Assembly (NCBI GenBank): GCA_021323945.1
Contig: JAJPKA010000018.1
Location: forward strand, 98,853-162,852
DNA: 64,000 bases
DNA from: Pseudomonadota bacterium
GTDB lineage: Bacteria > Desulfobacterota > Binatia > Binatales > Binataceae
Direction of reading: 5' to 3'
The notes under the pieces were generated by a model that did not search any database, was not told the DNA's origin, and saw only the letters and a list, made by a program, of their open reading frames with translations. Position 1 is the first letter of the stretch, and every line of letters starts with the position of its first letter. This document shows, piece after piece, positions 42,860 through 52,005 of the stretch. A program made the position numbers and the translations under genes.

Positions 42860-43390
42860 ATGAACGAATTCATTGCTGATGTGAAACTCTTGCGCGAGCG
42901 CGCGCGTCAAAACATGCTAAAGGGGGCTGTTACCGAGAACTATAAAGCGGATCGCGAGCGTGTCCTGCAGGTGTTGAACACGGTTTTGGCCACCGAGATC
43001 GTCTGTACGCTTCGCTACATGCGTCATTATTACACCGCATCGGGGATCAACTCGGAAGCCGTCAAAGAAGAATTCCTTCAACACTCGAAAGACGAGCAGC
43101 AGCATGCCGACTGGATTGCCAACCGGATAGTGCAGCTCAATGGTGCACCGAACTTCAACCCTGAAGGCCTAGCTTCCCGCAGTCATTCCGAATATGTCGA
43201 AGGAACCGACCTGGTGTCCATGATTCGCGAGGACCTGGTAGCCGAACGAATCGCGATCGAATCATACGCCGAGATAGTAAGATGGCTTGGAGATAGCGAT
43301 CCAACCACCCGCAAGCTCATCGAGGACATCCTCAAGACTGAGGAGGATCATGCTGAAGATATGAAAAGTTTGCTGGAAAGAATGGGCTAG
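42860..43390 (+). CDS. Ferritin-like/bacterioferritin-family protein
   Basis: About 176 residues forming a four-helix ferritin-like bundle. The di-iron ligand pattern is seen as E in LATEIVCTLRYMRHYY, the E-x-x-H of SKDEQQHADWI, the E of EDLVAERIAIESYAEI and E-x-x-H in TEEDHAEDMKSLL. The sequence is closer to bacterioferritin-like Dps/ferritin members than to classical ferritin. Iron storage or detoxification is inferred. The ATG at 42860 follows AAAGGA by 10 bases. It stands alone, and a strong inverted repeat follows it. Confidence 0.85.
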   Translation: MNEFIADVKLLRERARQNMLKGAVTENYKADRERVLQVLNTVLATEIVCTLRYMRHYYTASGINSEAVKEEFLQHSKDEQQHADWIANRIVQLNGAPNFNPEGLASRSHSEYVEGTDLVSMIREDLVAERIAIESYAEIVRWLGDSDPTTRKLIEDILKTEEDHAEDMKSLLERMG

Positions 43391-43400
43391 CTCCGGTGTC

Positions 43401-43430
43401 GTCGCCCTCCTCGCGAGAGAGGAGGGCGAC
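43401..43430. terminator. Bidirectional terminator between convergent genes
   Basis: A perfect 12-bp stem GTCGCCCTCCTC / GAGGAGGGCGAC with a GCGAGA loop sits between the ferritin-like gene (plus) and the amidohydrolase gene (minus). There is no clear U-tract on either side. Its position 10 to 50 bases after both stops fits a terminator for both genes. Confidence 0.65.
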
Positions 43431-43441
43431 CCGGCTTGAGG

Positions 43442-44914
43442 CTACGCCTCCGTGGCGATCTCCGCTTTGACCTTTTCAGCCTCGTGCTCCAGGATCGTGC
43501 CCTTGAAAAAATCCGGGTTCATCCCGCAATGCAATTTAATGGGATTGACGAACACAAAATCGCGAAAATCGCGTTCGCTCATTAATCCCTGTTCAACGCC
43601 TTCATAAGCCTCGACTGCCGCGTCGCGCATATCTAGTAGGTCGTAGTGGCCTAAGTCCGAGCCAAAAATGGCATTGAGTCGCGCGCCGAGCGGGTTGCGT
43701 TTTTCATCAAAGGCCCAGGAGGTTACGCGATCGTCGCCTTCGCATCCGAAAAAGAAATGAGGGACAAACCGCCTATAAACGTCACGCGCCTCCTCGATTC
43801 CACATAGCTTCCATTCATCCCATTCCGCGGGAGTGCCACCCCCGCCGCCTGCCAGCTCAGACAGCACCAAAGGGCCCTCGACACGCCCTTGGGTGAATTT
43901 GCCGCCAAAAATCCGGCATAGTTCGCGATACTGTTCAAGGTCAAGGTTGGCCGGATTGACGTTTTCTAGTGCTCGAGCATTGCGTTTGTGCCAACGCTCG
44001 AAGAGTGCACAGTAAAGGCTGACTGCCCAACCGACGCCCCCCTCTTTAAAGGCAAACTTGATCGCCGGAAATCGCCGAGTGACCCCACCCAGGAACAGCG
44101 CCTTGCAAATCCCTTCTGCCGCGGCGGCGAAATGTCCAATCTGGTTGTAAACAAAGTTCGAGATTGAAGTGCGCATGCCCCAATTGAGGCCGAACGAATG
44201 AAAAGTCGGTGTCAGCTTCAGCTCAATACACTTGGCCCAGACCGGGTCATAATCGTATTCGCTGTCCAGGCAGAGATTGTCCATCCAGGTGAGATAAGGT
44301 GCCAGCGCAGGTGCTTGGCGAGCAAGCGCGGGGATTGGGCGCCGCACGAAAGCCGCCATCATCACCACCTTCAGACCTAGCCTCGCAGCATGTTCGAGCT
44401 CCTCAATCGCCTCTTGAGGTGTGTGCATCGGAATACAGGCTGCCGGCGTCAAGCGGTCCGAATAGTCCCGAAAAATATCCGCATGATAAATGTTAAATGC
44501 CCGGCAGACGGCGCCGCGCAGTTCGTCGTCCTGGATATGAGGCGCGAACAATCCCTGACTGGGATTAAGAATGGCAAAATCAAGCCCCATTTCATCCAGC
44601 CGTTGGTACAGGAGCTTCGGCAGCGCAGCAGTAGCACGATCATAAGTATTTTTCGCGGGATATGGCCACCAGACGGGGCGGGGTACACGATGATTGCGGC
44701 GTTCTGCTGGTGTGAGGTGGTTCCAACGAAAACAAAAGGCTGTGTCCCACGCCCGCTTGTAGCGCTCAATCATCGATGAACCGCCAACTTCGCCAATATA
44801 GTCGAGCAGAGCTGGCTCAAATTCGACTACGTGGCCGTCGGAATCAATAATGGGATGTTTGACGCTCGCCCGGATTTGTGCCGAGCGGCTGCTCACAGAA
44901 TCTCGAACCATCAT
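43442..44914 (-). CDS. Amidohydrolase-2 family metal-dependent hydrolase
   Basis: About 490 residues. PIIDSDGHVVE near residue 21-31 is the D-x-H metal-binding opening of the amidohydrolase-2 TIM barrel; further marks are LGLKVVMMAAFVRRP, LTPTFHSFGLNWG, and FGSDLGHYDL with the late Asp. Family members include decarboxylases and hydrolases of aromatic and 2-amino-3-carboxymuconate-type acids. It is 117 bases downstream of a methyltransferase gene, which follows an SDR gene, all on the minus strand. The length is large for the family. A role in breakdown of an aromatic or alicyclic compound is plausible but not shown. Confidence 0.85.
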   Translation of the reverse strand: MMVRDSVSSRSAQIRASVKHPIIDSDGHVVEFEPALLDYIGEVGGSSMIERYKRAWDTAFCFRWNHLTPAERRNHRVPRPVWWPYPAKNTYDRATAALPKLLYQRLDEMGLDFAILNPSQGLFAPHIQDDELRGAVCRAFNIYHADIFRDYSDRLTPAACIPMHTPQEAIEELEHAARLGLKVVMMAAFVRRPIPALARQAPALAPYLTWMDNLCLDSEYDYDPVWAKCIELKLTPTFHSFGLNWGMRTSISNFVYNQIGHFAAAAEGICKALFLGGVTRRFPAIKFAFKEGGVGWAVSLYCALFERWHKRNARALENVNPANLDLEQYRELCRIFGGKFTQGRVEGPLVLSELAGGGGGTPAEWDEWKLCGIEEARDVYRRFVPHFFFGCEGDDRVTSWAFDEKRNPLGARLNAIFGSDLGHYDLLDMRDAAVEAYEGVEQGLMSERDFRDFVFVNPIKLHCGMNPDFFKGTILEHEAEKVKAEIATEA

Positions 44915-45031
44915 TTTCTTCTAAAGCTGTTTGCAGCTGACAGAGCTTGCTGGCGGCGCGGATAAGCGGCGCGCGACGAGCGATTTTCCCTGTCGGCACT
45001 GCACCCTAAGGAAACAGACTCGCGGTGCGCG

Positions 45032-46093
45032 TCAGGGCCGCAACTCGTACAGTACTGCGAAGTCGTCTTTTATTGGCAGGCGAGTGAAATGTTTAAAGCC
45101 TGCGGCCGCGGCCAACTCTCGAGCTTTGGCTTCGCCCATTGCGGTGCCAATCCCCGCTCCCCCGTGGGCAAGGGAGGTGGTCATGCAATAAAGCGTGCTG
45201 ACCGAATAAACCATTTTGCCCAGCGGCTTCATGTTCTCTTCAACTTTGTCGGAGACATTAACTTCCTGCACCAGGTAAGTGCCGCCATCCTTCAATGACC
45301 GGCGAATCGCGGTCATTAGCCCGATCGGATCGACTGCATCGTGAACCACATCGAACGTTGAGACGAAGTCGAACTTGCCGGCCGGCAATTGAGCTCCATC
45401 GAGCACTTCAAACGTCACTCGATCGGCGACACCCTCGGCCTGAGCGTTGTGCCGCGCGCGGTTAACGGATTCGGCGTGAACATCGTAGCCAAAAACCTGC
45501 GCCTTCGGAAATGCCTGGGCAATCATGATGGCGGCTCGTCCTCCGCCGCAGCCAACGTCTGCAGCGGTACCGCCCGCTTTTAATCGCTCGACGACCTGGG
45601 GCATTGCCGGGATCCACTTGCGGAGCAATTTATGAAGATAACGGGTTCGCGAGTTTCGCTCCGCGGCCTCGAAGAACGAAGCAGGATATTCTTGTTGCGG
45701 TACCCCTCTGCCGGTTTTGAATGCCTCGGCCACTTTGGGCGCGACGGTCACAGCCGCTTGCGCCATCTGAAAATAGCCACCGATGAAAAACGGAGAATCT
45801 TCGTCGGCCAGTGCGCAGGCATATTCAGGAGTGAGCAGATAAGTATTGTCGTGAGGATTATATTGAACGTACTGTGCGGTTGCCATTGCACCGAGCCATT
45901 CGCGAACGTAACGTTCGCTAAGACCCGTTTTCGTGGCGAGTTGCTCAGCCGATAGAGGTCCCGCGCCCGCCATCGCCTTGAAGAGACCTAGGCGATCACC
46001 GATATAACAGAGCCCACCATGGACGAATGTGCCGACATCCGCGATGATGCTTTGCGCGACCAGCTTGGCCTTTTCGGGATCGATTTGCGCCAT
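45032..46093 (-). CDS. SAM-dependent methyltransferase with N-terminal winged helix
   Basis: About 353 residues. Residues 1-90 form a winged-helix dimerisation-like domain (LSAEQLATKTGLSERYVREWLGAMATA, helix-turn-helix-like). The Rossmann part has motif I TAADVGCGGGRAAIMIAQAF, YDVHAESVNRARHNA and FDFVSTFDVVHDAVDP. This two-part layout is seen in small-molecule O-methyltransferases. It starts 12 bases after the SDR stop, with AGGAG before the ATG. Substrate unknown; the operon suggests a CoA or ring compound. Confidence 0.85.
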   Translation of the reverse strand: MAQIDPEKAKLVAQSIIADVGTFVHGGLCYIGDRLGLFKAMAGAGPLSAEQLATKTGLSERYVREWLGAMATAQYVQYNPHDNTYLLTPEYACALADEDSPFFIGGYFQMAQAAVTVAPKVAEAFKTGRGVPQQEYPASFFEAAERNSRTRYLHKLLRKWIPAMPQVVERLKAGGTAADVGCGGGRAAIMIAQAFPKAQVFGYDVHAESVNRARHNAQAEGVADRVTFEVLDGAQLPAGKFDFVSTFDVVHDAVDPIGLMTAIRRSLKDGGTYLVQEVNVSDKVEENMKPLGKMVYSVSTLYCMTTSLAHGGAGIGTAMGEAKARELAAAAGFKHFTRLPIKDDFAVLYELRP

Positions 46094-46105
46094 CGAATAC
46101 TCCTG

Positions 46106-46876
46106 TTATCCCACCATCGTTAACCCACCGCTGACGCTCAGTACTTGACCAGTGACGTAGTCGGCATCGGCAGAGGCAAAGAACGCCACCGCGCCCGCCA
46201 GATCCTGGGGTTGCCCGAGTCGGCGCATTGGAATGCTGCGCAGCATCGCATCCAGAATTTTCGGCTGCTTCTCCATCACGCCGTGCAGCAGGGCCGTCTC
46301 AGTTGGACCGGGACAGACCACATTAACGTTGATCTTATTGCGCGCCAGTTCTCGCGCCAGGGTCTTCGAGAAACCAATTATCCCTGCCTTGCATCCCGAG
46401 TAAACAGCTTCCCCTAGCGACCCAACCCGGCCAGCATCCGAGGAAATTGAAACGATTTTGCCCTGGCCACGCGCCTGCATCCCAGGAATTACGGCTTTAC
46501 AGCAATTGAGCACACCGCGGAAATTGATGGCAATTACCCGTTCCCAAGTTTCGGGACTGCTCTCAACGAACGGTTCCAACTGGTCCCATCCCGCATTATT
46601 TACCAGGATGTCGATCGGTCCCAACTGACGCTCGACTGTGGCTACGGCTTTTATGGCACTGTCCAGGCTGGTAACGTCCAGCTTGACAGCGAATGCGACG
46701 GCTCCTGCCTCTTTGAGCTCCGCCGCAGTCTTGGTCGCGGCATCCTCCTGGATGTCGGCGATTGCAACCTTTGCCCCTTCTTCCGCCAGCCGGGTGGCAA
46801 TTGCTCGGCCGATACCACGCGCCGCGCCCGTGACGAGGGCAACTTTGCCGCTTAAACGACTGAGTCCTGTGGTCAT
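46106..46876 (-). CDS. Short-chain dehydrogenase/reductase
   Basis: About 256 residues with the classical SDR motifs TGAARGIG, NNAGW, catalytic Y-S-G-C-K and the PGPTETALL tail. The sequence NAGWDQLEPF is shared with SDRs that oxidise hydroxyacyl-CoA intermediates (BadH-like). The ATG at 46876 has GGAGG 5 bases upstream on the minus strand; the GTG at 46888 lies before it. It is the first gene of the SDR-methyltransferase-amidohydrolase operon, and the enoyl-CoA hydratase gene starts divergently 178 bases away, so a CoA-thioester pathway is likely. Confidence 0.9.
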   Translation of the reverse strand: MTTGLSRLSGKVALVTGAARGIGRAIATRLAEEGAKVAIADIQEDAATKTAAELKEAGAVAFAVKLDVTSLDSAIKAVATVERQLGPIDILVNNAGWDQLEPFVESSPETWERVIAINFRGVLNCCKAVIPGMQARGQGKIVSISSDAGRVGSLGEAVYSGCKAGIIGFSKTLARELARNKINVNVVCPGPTETALLHGVMEKQPKILDAMLRSIPMRRLGQPQDLAGAVAFFASADADYVTGQVLSVSGGLTMVG

Positions 46877-47054
46877 CAAATCCTCCACGATTTGCTGCCA
46901 CCATAGCGCATTCGTTCCAGAGATTTAATTCGCATTGCGGCAGAGCTTTAAGGCATTTAATGCAAACGCTAAATTCGCTGGCCGAGGGTTGTAGCGAAAG
47001 ATTGGCAAAGCAATGCTTCGAAGTTGTATACGTCCCGGAGGAGGTCCGATATTT

Positions 47055-47885
47055 ATGGCGATGAATTATAGCGACTACGAATTCTTGCGAATCGAGGTGG
47101 CTGACCGGGTGGCGACTGTAACCCTCAACCGGCCTGATTCACTTAACGCGGTCAACGCTGAGATGCATCACGAACTCGAGCAGCTCTGGATCGACCTCGC
47201 TGTCGATCAAGACGTCAACGCGATCATTCTAACTGGCGCGGGACGGGCCTTTTGTGCAGGCGGCGACGTCAAGGGCATGGCGTCTGGCGCTCTGGTCCAG
47301 CCGAGCGGAAAAACCGGAAAAGGTCGGGGACGCGGTCCTATTGCCGCGGCCAATGGGCGACGGCTGGTGGAAAACATGCTCGACGTTGAGCAACCGATTA
47401 TAGGCGCCATCAATGGCGATGCCGTTGGCCTTGGCGCCACACTTGCCCTTTTATGCGACATCACTGTCGTTTCGGAAAAAGCCAGACTCGCTGACACTCA
47501 CGTCAAGGTTGGCGTCGTGGCTGGCGATGGCGGCGCACTTATTTGGCCATTGCTGATCGGGCCGCATCGCGCCAAAGAGTTTTTGATGCGGGGTAACTTC
47601 ATCAGCGGCGCGGAAGCGGGAAAGATTGGAATGGTGAATTATGCAGTCCCGCCCGATCAGGTAATGGGCAAAGCCCGTGAACTGGCTCAGGAGCTGGCGG
47701 ATGGACCTACCTGGGCTATTCGTTGGAGCAAGCTCGCAGTCAATAAATGGCTGAAAGAGCAGGCGAACCTCATCATGGATACGGGACTGGCCTACGAAAT
47801 GATGACATTTAAGACCAAGGATCACGAAGAAGCGGTAAAGGCGTTCATCGAGAAACGAAAGCCGAATTTCGTCAGGAATAACTGA
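47055..47885 (+). CDS. Enoyl-CoA hydratase/isomerase family protein
   Basis: About 276 residues of the crotonase fold. VATVTLNRPDSLNAVNAEMHHEL, GAGRAFCAGGDVKGMA (oxyanion hole) and AINGDAVGLGATLALLCDITV (second oxyanion region) are visible, followed by GVVAGDGGALIWPLLIG. The crotonase catalytic Glu positions are not clear, so hydratase versus isomerase or hydrolase cannot be decided. An insertion GALVQPSGKTGKGRGRG after GGDVKGMA lengthens the substrate loop. ATG 47055 follows GGAGG by 11 bases. Divergent from the SDR operon. Confidence 0.88.
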   Translation: MAMNYSDYEFLRIEVADRVATVTLNRPDSLNAVNAEMHHELEQLWIDLAVDQDVNAIILTGAGRAFCAGGDVKGMASGALVQPSGKTGKGRGRGPIAAANGRRLVENMLDVEQPIIGAINGDAVGLGATLALLCDITVVSEKARLADTHVKVGVVAGDGGALIWPLLIGPHRAKEFLMRGNFISGAEAGKIGMVNYAVPPDQVMGKARELAQELADGPTWAIRWSKLAVNKWLKEQANLIMDTGLAYEMMTFKTKDHEEAVKAFIEKRKPNFVRNN

Positions 47886-47900
47886 TTACAGCGGCCTCTC

Positions 47901-48926
47901 TTAACGTGTCCCCGGTGAATAGGATGCAGTTTTCTGGGTGACCGGTTGCGGGCCGAGTTTTGCTCGTCGCTGCGGCGACCGCTGCCGCGAACTCAAGCGT
48001 GCTGACGCCTCGGCGTAGGCATGGAGTGTTTTCTCGTGCTGAGCGTGCAACAGCAACGCTTGGGCCAACGCGGCAGCGCGCCCCCAATGAGCGGTGGCCT
48101 GGCGAACCTCCTGCGGGGTCGGCATCGCACCGCCCAAGTACGCAATTCCCACCGCTTTGCGTACCCCAAGGTCGCCAGCTGACACGCGTGGCCGTCCAAG
48201 TGTACGCGCCAAAACCCATTCGGCGGTCCATAAGCCTAGGCCGCGAATTGCCGTGACTCTCGCAATTACCTCCTCGTCCGACAAGGCAGATAGTTCGGTG
48301 AGATTTAGGTTGCCGTCCGCGATCGCGCGAGCAGCATTGATGATGTATTCCGCCTTGCGCGAGGTGAATTGGAGCGCCCGAATATCAGCAACCTGCAAAC
48401 TCGCAAGGCTTTCGGGAACGAAACTGTAGACGCGATGAGCACCGACCCTGTGCTCCGTGCCGAACCTTTCAGCCAGCCGCCGCCGGACGGTGGCCGCCCA
48501 TCTTAAGTTCACTTGTTGAGCACTGATGCATCGAATCAAAGCAGTCATTAGATCAGCCTGGAGAACCGGGCGAAAGCCGCGATGGCACAGTGCCAACTGC
48601 CCAATCAAAGGGTCGATCTCACATAGGTGCTCGAACTCGGCCACCATCGGCACGAAGGTCGCTTTGATCGCTGCTTCCACGGCATCGCGCTCAGCCGCGT
48701 CGCAAACCAGTACTCGCAGCCTCGGTGAGTCGATATCACCCAGGCTCTGACACGCATACGGGTGGACACCTTTGCCATCGGTGGTGGTGCGGATCATCCA
48801 CTGACCATCCCAGCGATCCAGCAAGTCATCGCCGGAGCGCCGGAAGATCTCCAGACAGGCGGCAAAATCGAGCGGTCCGGGAAGCTGCAGATCAAATTCA
48901 AACGTGCTGGAATGCGTGGTCTCCAT
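47901..48926 (-). CDS. alkA: DNA-3-methyladenine glycosylase II (AlkA-like)
   Basis: About 341 residues. Base excision repair enzyme that removes alkylated purines. The HhH-GPD core is present: helix-hairpin-helix in VTAIRGLGLWTAEWVLARTLG and the catalytic Asp in VSAGDLGVRKAVG. The N-terminal domain (LQLPGPLDFAACLEIFRR, GDDLLDRWDGQWMIR) matches AlkA rather than EndoIII. The start overlaps the stop of the upstream gene by one base (TGATG), so it is translated together with the PEP-mutase-like gene. It may be the last gene of the pyr-recG operon. Confidence 0.88.
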   Translation of the reverse strand: METTHSSTFEFDLQLPGPLDFAACLEIFRRSGDDLLDRWDGQWMIRTTTDGKGVHPYACQSLGDIDSPRLRVLVCDAAERDAVEAAIKATFVPMVAEFEHLCEIDPLIGQLALCHRGFRPVLQADLMTALIRCISAQQVNLRWAATVRRRLAERFGTEHRVGAHRVYSFVPESLASLQVADIRALQFTSRKAEYIINAARAIADGNLNLTELSALSDEEVIARVTAIRGLGLWTAEWVLARTLGRPRVSAGDLGVRKAVGIAYLGGAMPTPQEVRQATAHWGRAAALAQALLLHAQHEKTLHAYAEASARLSSRQRSPQRRAKLGPQPVTQKTASYSPGTR

Positions 48927-49786
48927 CAAGTCTTTGCAGTTGGCGATCGATGGCTCATAAGAGCGTTTGCAGCCTGGTGCGTTATGGTGTCGCCGCCAAA
49001 GTCATCAAAAGTCCCCGTGCGGGCCAGCTTGAGCGCCATCTTGCGTATCGCGGTCATGGCAACCCGCACAGGCCCCGAGGCAGTACTGACCCTGGCGACA
49101 CCGAGGGCTTCCAGCTCGGCAACCGAAGGCATTCCAGGAAGCCCTGTAACGTTGAGGGGGCCTTTAATCGCTTTGGTTAGGGCCGCGATGGTAGGTACAT
49201 CAAGGTAGCCGATCGGATACAGGCAGTCAGCACCTGCCTCGCGGTAGGCATTGAGCCGCCGCACCGCATGGTCAAATCGCGATGCTTTTTCGCCAATGCC
49301 AAGCAGGAAAACATCCGTGCGCCCGTTGATGACGATAGGAATCCCGGCCGATTGTGCCGCCGCGCGAGCGGCGCGAATACGTTCAACCGCCGAGGATAAG
49401 TCGTAAAGCTCGCTCCCAGAGCTATGGATACTGTCCTCGAGATTTATTCCGATTGCACCAGCTTCGATAATCATCCGAACCGTTTCGGCCACCTCCCGTG
49501 GACTATCACCAAAGCCGGATTCAATGTCAGCCGTAACAGGAACATCGACTGAACGGGCGATCCATCGAACCATAGTCATCATATCGTCACGCGGTATAGC
49601 TTCGCCGTCAGGATAGCCTGCGGTATAGGAGACTCCGGCGCTGGTAGTCGCGACTGCCTTGAATCCGACATCTTCAAAGATCCGTGCACTGGCGGCATCC
49701 CAGGCATTCGGCAACACCAGGATGCGCCGACCCTCGTGCATTTGCCGAAATGCCTCAGCCTTGGCAATCTGAAGCTGACTGACCAT
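48926..49786 (-). CDS. Isocitrate lyase/phosphoenolpyruvate mutase family protein
   Basis: About 286 residues. The conserved parts are LPNAWDAASARIFEDVGFKAVATTSAGVSYTAGYPDGE, VPVTADIESGFGDSP with the metal-binding DxE, AGAIGINLEDSIHSSG and IVINGRTDVFLLG. The family covers methylisocitrate lyase, oxaloacetate decarboxylase and phosphonate enzymes. The KKCGH motif of true isocitrate lyase is absent, so 2-oxoacid or oxaloacetate-type chemistry is more likely. ATG 49786 follows GAGGTGG; the frame to 49954 overlaps recG and is not used. It lies 62 bases after recG and overlaps alkA. Confidence 0.85.
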   Translation of the reverse strand: MVSQLQIAKAEAFRQMHEGRRILVLPNAWDAASARIFEDVGFKAVATTSAGVSYTAGYPDGEAIPRDDMMTMVRWIARSVDVPVTADIESGFGDSPREVAETVRMIIEAGAIGINLEDSIHSSGSELYDLSSAVERIRAARAAAQSAGIPIVINGRTDVFLLGIGEKASRFDHAVRRLNAYREAGADCLYPIGYLDVPTIAALTKAIKGPLNVTGLPGMPSVAELEALGVARVSTASGPVRVAMTAIRKMALKLARTGTFDDFGGDTITHQAANALMSHRSPTAKT

Positions 49787-49848
49787 GCAAACCACCTCTT
49801 TGAGCAGGGTCTGATAAGTCCTTTCCGGACTGTTGCGAAGGTTGACGG

Positions 49849-52005
49849 CTATCCGACATCGGCGAGGCTGAAGCCGAGCTCCAGCATTCGCTCCAGGCCG
49901 ATGCGCAAGCCGACCGACTCCTCGGTTGCGAGCTCCGGGTCGTGGGTGATCCATTCTGCTGCCAAATCACCCGCTTGCTCGATGAGCGCCGAGTCGTGAA
50001 TCCAGTGAGCGAAGCGTAGGGGTAGGGAGCCAGTCTGGCGTACGCCGAAAAGATCGCCTGGGCCACGCAGCCTCAAGTCCAACTCTGCGACCTCCGCACC
50101 GCTCCGGCATCGGGCTAGCTGCTGAATGCGCGCTCGTGCCTCCTTCGAGCATTGCTGAGAAAGAACGAACCAGCATCGCGATGCCTGGTTGCCGCGTCCA
50201 ACGCGTCCCCGCAATTGATGTAATTGCGCCATACCATAACGTTCCGCACCAATGATCACGATAGCCGATGCCTGAGGCACATCGATGCCAACTTCAACCA
50301 CCGTGGTCGATACCAGGACCTGAACCGAGCCGTCACGGAACCGACGCATTACTTCGTCCTTTTCCGCGGGGCGCATTCGGCCATGCAATGTGCCGATCGA
50401 AAAGCCTTGCAAGGTTCCGGTCCGCAGACGTTTGGCGGCCGCGGTTACAGACTCTAAATCATCCTCGCTTTCAATCGTAGGCAATATGTAATAGGCGCGC
50501 CTTCCCGATTCGAGCTCCGCTCTGACCATCGAATCGACCATCTCCAGAGCTTCCTCGGTAACGACCGCGTTTTCTACTGGTATCCGTCCGCTGGGTGTCT
50601 CTTCGAGCGACGAGACGTCCAGGTTGCGAAACAAGGTCATGGCCAGGCTGCGCGGGATTGGCGTCGCGGTCATTAACAAGACGTTGGCTTGGGAACCCAG
50701 CGCTGCCAATCGGGCTCGATCAAAGACGCCGAACCGGTGCTGCTCATCGATGATTGCGAGACCCAGCCGCTTCAGTGCCACCCCCTCCTGTATTAGGGCA
50801 TGTGTGCCAAAGACTACTGCGATATCTCCTCGCAGCAGCGCTCGCAGGATCCTGGCGCGCTCACGCGTGGCCATCTTTCCTGTCAACAGGGCGGCATTGA
50901 TGCCGAGACCACCGCACATCAAGTTGAAGTTGGCGAAATGTTGCTCAGCCAAAAGCTCAGTGGGAGCCATGATGGCCACTTGCCAACCACTTTCCGCGGC
51001 CCGGACGGCAGCACAAAATGCCACCACCGTCTTGCCCGTGCCGACGTCCCCAATGAGAATTCGGTTCATTTGGCATGGAGCCGCCAGGTCAGATGCGATT
51101 TCGTCCACGGCGCGTTGCTGCGACGACGTAAGAGCGAAGGGCAACGATGCTTGCATCAGGCTTGATAAATGCCGCGGCCCGTTGACCACTGCACCTCTCC
51201 TGGTCCGCTGGCGCGCACGCTCGCGCGCGAGTGCGAACTGGAAGGTAAACATCTCGTCGAGCGCTACCACGCGATGGGCCGGCGTCCGGCCTGATAGCAG
51301 TTTCTCGATGTCTGCCTCTGCAGAAGGCCGGTGCAGGTACTGCAGTGCGTCGAGCATCGCGCCGATTTGCGCGCGTTTGCGCAGCGAAGTTGGAATAGAA
51401 CCGAGAGATGTCTGATCAGCGCGGCGTAAAGCCTCCGTGACGATCCTCACAAACAGCTTCTGGGGAACTTCCGGTGGCAAGCTATAGACCGGACGGATAG
51501 GCGGAGGAGGACCGAAGCGCAGCCTGTAGATCTCGGGATGCACTAGTTCGATTCCTCTTTGGCCGCAATTGGTGCGACCGACCAAAAGCAGCGGCTCTCC
51601 CAAGGGCAGGCTCGCAGTTCGCAAATTGAACCACACCACGCGGATGCTCTTGCCCGAAGATTGTTTGAGGAGCGCACTGGCGATCCGACGTGACCAGCGG
51701 CCCGGCATTGGCCTATCGCTCAAACTTTGCAAGACGCCTTCTACAATCGCGGGTGAACCCGGTAGCAAGTCTCCGACATCGTCGCGTCTTCGAAGATCGT
51801 CATAGCGATAGGGCAAATGGGTCAGCGCATCGTACAGGGTGCCAATGGCACGCGCACGGAGCGCAGCACTGCGGTGGGGCCCGATCCCCGCTATGGTCCC
51901 AACGTCCGCTTCGAGCGACGATTTAACTCTAGGTGACGAAGCCGGCTCTTCGCCTGAGGGACTGCTCCTTCGCAAGCCGGCGGCTTTCCATCCCGGCCCA
52001 CTCAT
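49849..52005 (-). CDS. recG: ATP-dependent DNA helicase RecG
   Basis: RecG remodels stalled replication forks and branched DNA. The 718 residues include the N-terminal wedge OB-fold, Walker A GDVGTGKT, motif [16 protein letters not shown], motif [15 protein letters not shown], motif [16 protein letters not shown] and the TRG-like [15 protein letters not shown]. The ATG at 52005 overlaps the carB stop by 4 bases (ATGA), so it is coupled to the pyrimidine operon; a TTG at 52014 is the alternative. The catalytic motifs are all intact. Confidence 0.95.
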   Translation of the reverse strand: MSGPGWKAAGLRRSSPSGEEPASSPRVKSSLEADVGTIAGIGPHRSAALRARAIGTLYDALTHLPYRYDDLRRRDDVGDLLPGSPAIVEGVLQSLSDRPMPGRWSRRIASALLKQSSGKSIRVVWFNLRTASLPLGEPLLLVGRTNCGQRGIELVHPEIYRLRFGPPPPIRPVYSLPPEVPQKLFVRIVTEALRRADQTSLGSIPTSLRKRAQIGAMLDALQYLHRPSAEADIEKLLSGRTPAHRVVALDEMFTFQFALARERARQRTRRGAVVNGPRHLSSLMQASLPFALTSSQQRAVDEIASDLAAPCQMNRILIGDVGTGKTVVAFCAAVRAAESGWQVAIMAPTELLAEQHFANFNLMCGGLGINAALLTGKMATRERARILRALLRGDIAVVFGTHALIQEGVALKRLGLAIIDEQHRFGVFDRARLAALGSQANVLLMTATPIPRSLAMTLFRNLDVSSLEETPSGRIPVENAVVTEEALEMVDSMVRAELESGRRAYYILPTIESEDDLESVTAAAKRLRTGTLQGFSIGTLHGRMRPAEKDEVMRRFRDGSVQVLVSTTVVEVGIDVPQASAIVIIGAERYGMAQLHQLRGRVGRGNQASRCWFVLSQQCSKEARARIQQLARCRSGAEVAELDLRLRGPGDLFGVRQTGSLPLRFAHWIHDSALIEQAGDLAAEWITHDPELATEESVGLRIGLERMLELGFSLADVG

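Noticed and set aside
50624..51415. Plus-strand frame of 263 residues inside recG
   Set aside because: Antisense to an intact recG with all helicase motifs; Ser/Ala/Arg-rich composition typical of a shadow.
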